Shown piece by piece: positions 32,797 through 33,493 of a DNA stretch of 33,493 bases. The stretch is taken from contig CALYZQ010000016.1 of assembly GCA_945609985.1 (NCBI GenBank), positions 1 through 33,493 of the forward strand, given 5' to 3'. Under the pieces are notes generated by a model, which saw only the letters and a program-made list of their open reading frames with translations, had not been told where the DNA came from and did no database searches. Positions within the stretch are counted from its first letter, which is position 1. Every line of letters begins with the position of its first letter. The stretch is from an uncultured Lachnospiraceae bacterium (lineage in GTDB: Bacteria > Bacillota > Clostridia > Lachnospirales > Lachnospiraceae). Made by a program: the position numbers and the translations under genes.

Positions 32797-33270
32797 TTAG
32801 TCTTCACTCTTATGGTATTGATAATTCCCAGCATCTCCATCCGGATGCTGGGAATGAAATACAAATCCTGCTTTTTCGAATGCCTTTTGAGAAGGGATAT
32901 TATTGGGATATATCACTGCGCTTGCATCCGTTATCATAACGCCGAGAATCTCTTCTGATTCTGCAAGCACTTCTGCAATAGCAGATGCCCCAAAGCCCTT
33001 TCCACGCATATCGGGTCTGACAATAAACTCTGATATCGTGAAAATGCCATCCCACAATGCAATTGTCATAATTCCTATGGGAATCATATCTGCAATGATT
33101 AGTTTTGCCCAAAAGTTCCTGCCAAGCTCTGTTTCCGGCTCGTTTGCCCAATATTGATAATAAGCATCAAATCCCTCATCACACCCGGTAAAACGCTTTG
33201 CTTCCTCATCTATCCAGGGTTCGACTATTTCCTTGTGTGCGGAGGTGTAATCAACCCAGTTATACCTCAT
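32797..33270 (-). CDS. GNAT family N-acetyltransferase
   Basis: A 157-residue single-domain acetyltransferase. The acetyl-CoA loop is FIVRPDMRGKGFGASAIAEVL, followed by NIPSQKAFEKAGFVF. The ATG at 33270 (MRYNWVDY) has AGGTG six nt upstream; starts at 33276 or the GTG at 33279 cannot be excluded. It stands alone, convergent with the XRE regulator. A perfect 12-bp inverted repeat lies in its last 60 bases. Confidence 0.86.
   Translation of the reverse strand: MRYNWVDYTSAHKEIVEPWIDEEAKRFTGCDEGFDAYYQYWANEPETELGRNFWAKLIIADMIPIGIMTIALWDGIFTISEFIVRPDMRGKGFGASAIAEVLAESEEILGVMITDASAVIYPNNIPSQKAFEKAGFVFHSQHPDGDAGNYQYHKSED
32824..32855. repeat. 12-bp perfect inverted repeat inside the GNAT gene
   Basis: ATTCCCAGCATC and GATGCTGGGAAT, with an eight-base loop, lie within the C-terminal codons. 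There is no following T-run on either strand, so it is not a normal terminator. Confidence 0.6.
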
Positions 33271-33279
33271 CTTCATCAC

Positions 33280-33447
33280 CTGTACCTATTCATTATAATT
33301 TATTAGTAGCCGTGCGAGGGGGGGACTTGAAGCAAATCTCCCCCCATAACCCTAGTAAATTCAATGGGTCTACACTTTGCCAAATACTACTTGTACTCAT
33401 TTGTACTCAAATATATTCTCTTCGACAAACTGGAAGTGAACAAAATC
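33280..33447. other. Right edge, unassigned
   Basis: No gene is recognised. The segment 33310-33350 contains a run of seven G and, on the other strand, TTCAAGTCCCCCC followed by TCGCACGG, which resembles the T-arm and 3' end of a tRNA. The arm is interrupted and no full cloverleaf is found. Confidence 0.35.
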
Positions 33448-33486
33448 GCTGCGCGATGGCCTGCCAAGGCTGTGGCGCAGCTTTTT
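33448..33486 (+). terminator. Hairpin with T-run at the right edge
   Basis: Arms GCTGCGC (33448-33454) and GCGCAGC (33475-33481) enclose a GCCT/AGGC inner stem and are followed by TTTTT on the plus strand. No plus-strand gene is seen before it, so it may end a non-coding RNA or be a repeated element. Confidence 0.5.
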
Positions 33487-33493
33487 ACTATTT

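Noticed and set aside
33310..33350. A tRNA gene
   Set aside because: Only a T-arm-like piece is present; no acceptor, D or anticodon arm could be found next to it.

Overview
The window looks like a chromosomal segment of a Gram-positive Clostridia, most likely a Lachnospiraceae. The reasons are the moderately low GC, strong GGAGG ribosome sites, a T-box leader in front of a tRNA synthetase gene, a short valyl-tRNA synthetase, and a PD-(D/E)XK (Rpn-type) nuclease of the kind expanded in that family. Taxonomy is inferred from gene content only. Nearly all genes lie on the minus strand. The exceptions are the Rpn-type gene (10832-11710) and a helix-turn-helix regulator (31782-32639), which is preceded by a small ORF.

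Region 1 (74-4985, minus) is an accessory cluster of small-molecule modifying enzymes: a tandem GNAT acetyltransferase, a nucleotidyltransferase, an alpha/beta hydrolase, a NUDIX hydrolase and a HAD phosphatase. They are joined by ATGA overlaps or an 11-nt gap, and two more GNAT genes lie upstream. Two of the five coupled genes carry a one-base deletion: the HAD gene near 753 and the tandem GNAT near 3297.

Region 2 (5034-10526, minus) is an ABC exporter pair flanking a DUF1854 protein. Both half-transporters carry an unusual N-terminal region with a zinc ribbon. In front of this operon sit a consensus promoter, a 24-codon ORF with a perfect ribosome site, and a strong terminator. Region 3 (12678-17385, minus) repeats that layout: promoter, 23-codon ORF, terminator, then a P-loop kinase-like gene and a second ABC exporter pair. 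The initiation sites of the two small ORFs are almost identical. These paired 'small ORF, terminator, ABC exporter' units are the best candidate for an undescribed system. The small ORFs could be leader peptides of an attenuation switch or short secreted peptides; the sequence alone cannot decide. An Rpn-type gene (plus) and lgt (minus) lie between the two units.

Region 4 (17389-22433, minus) holds valS with its T-box leader, a cytoplasmic GH13 alpha-glucanase with an added C-terminal tail, and an orphan HigA-like antitoxin. The antitoxin's promoter spans a palindromic operator and is followed by a 14-codon ORF that looks like the surviving start of a deleted toxin gene.

Region 5 (22468-31518, minus) has a housekeeping run (DEAD-box helicase, ispF, rarA, histidine phosphatase, TrmH-type methyltransferase, terminator). 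Upstream is a three-gene unit of two divergent MutS-like ATPases and an esterase-like hydrolase. Region 6 (31559-33493) holds a 15-codon hydrophobic ORF and an XRE regulator on the plus strand, a GNAT gene on the minus strand, and an unassigned right edge ending in a hairpin.
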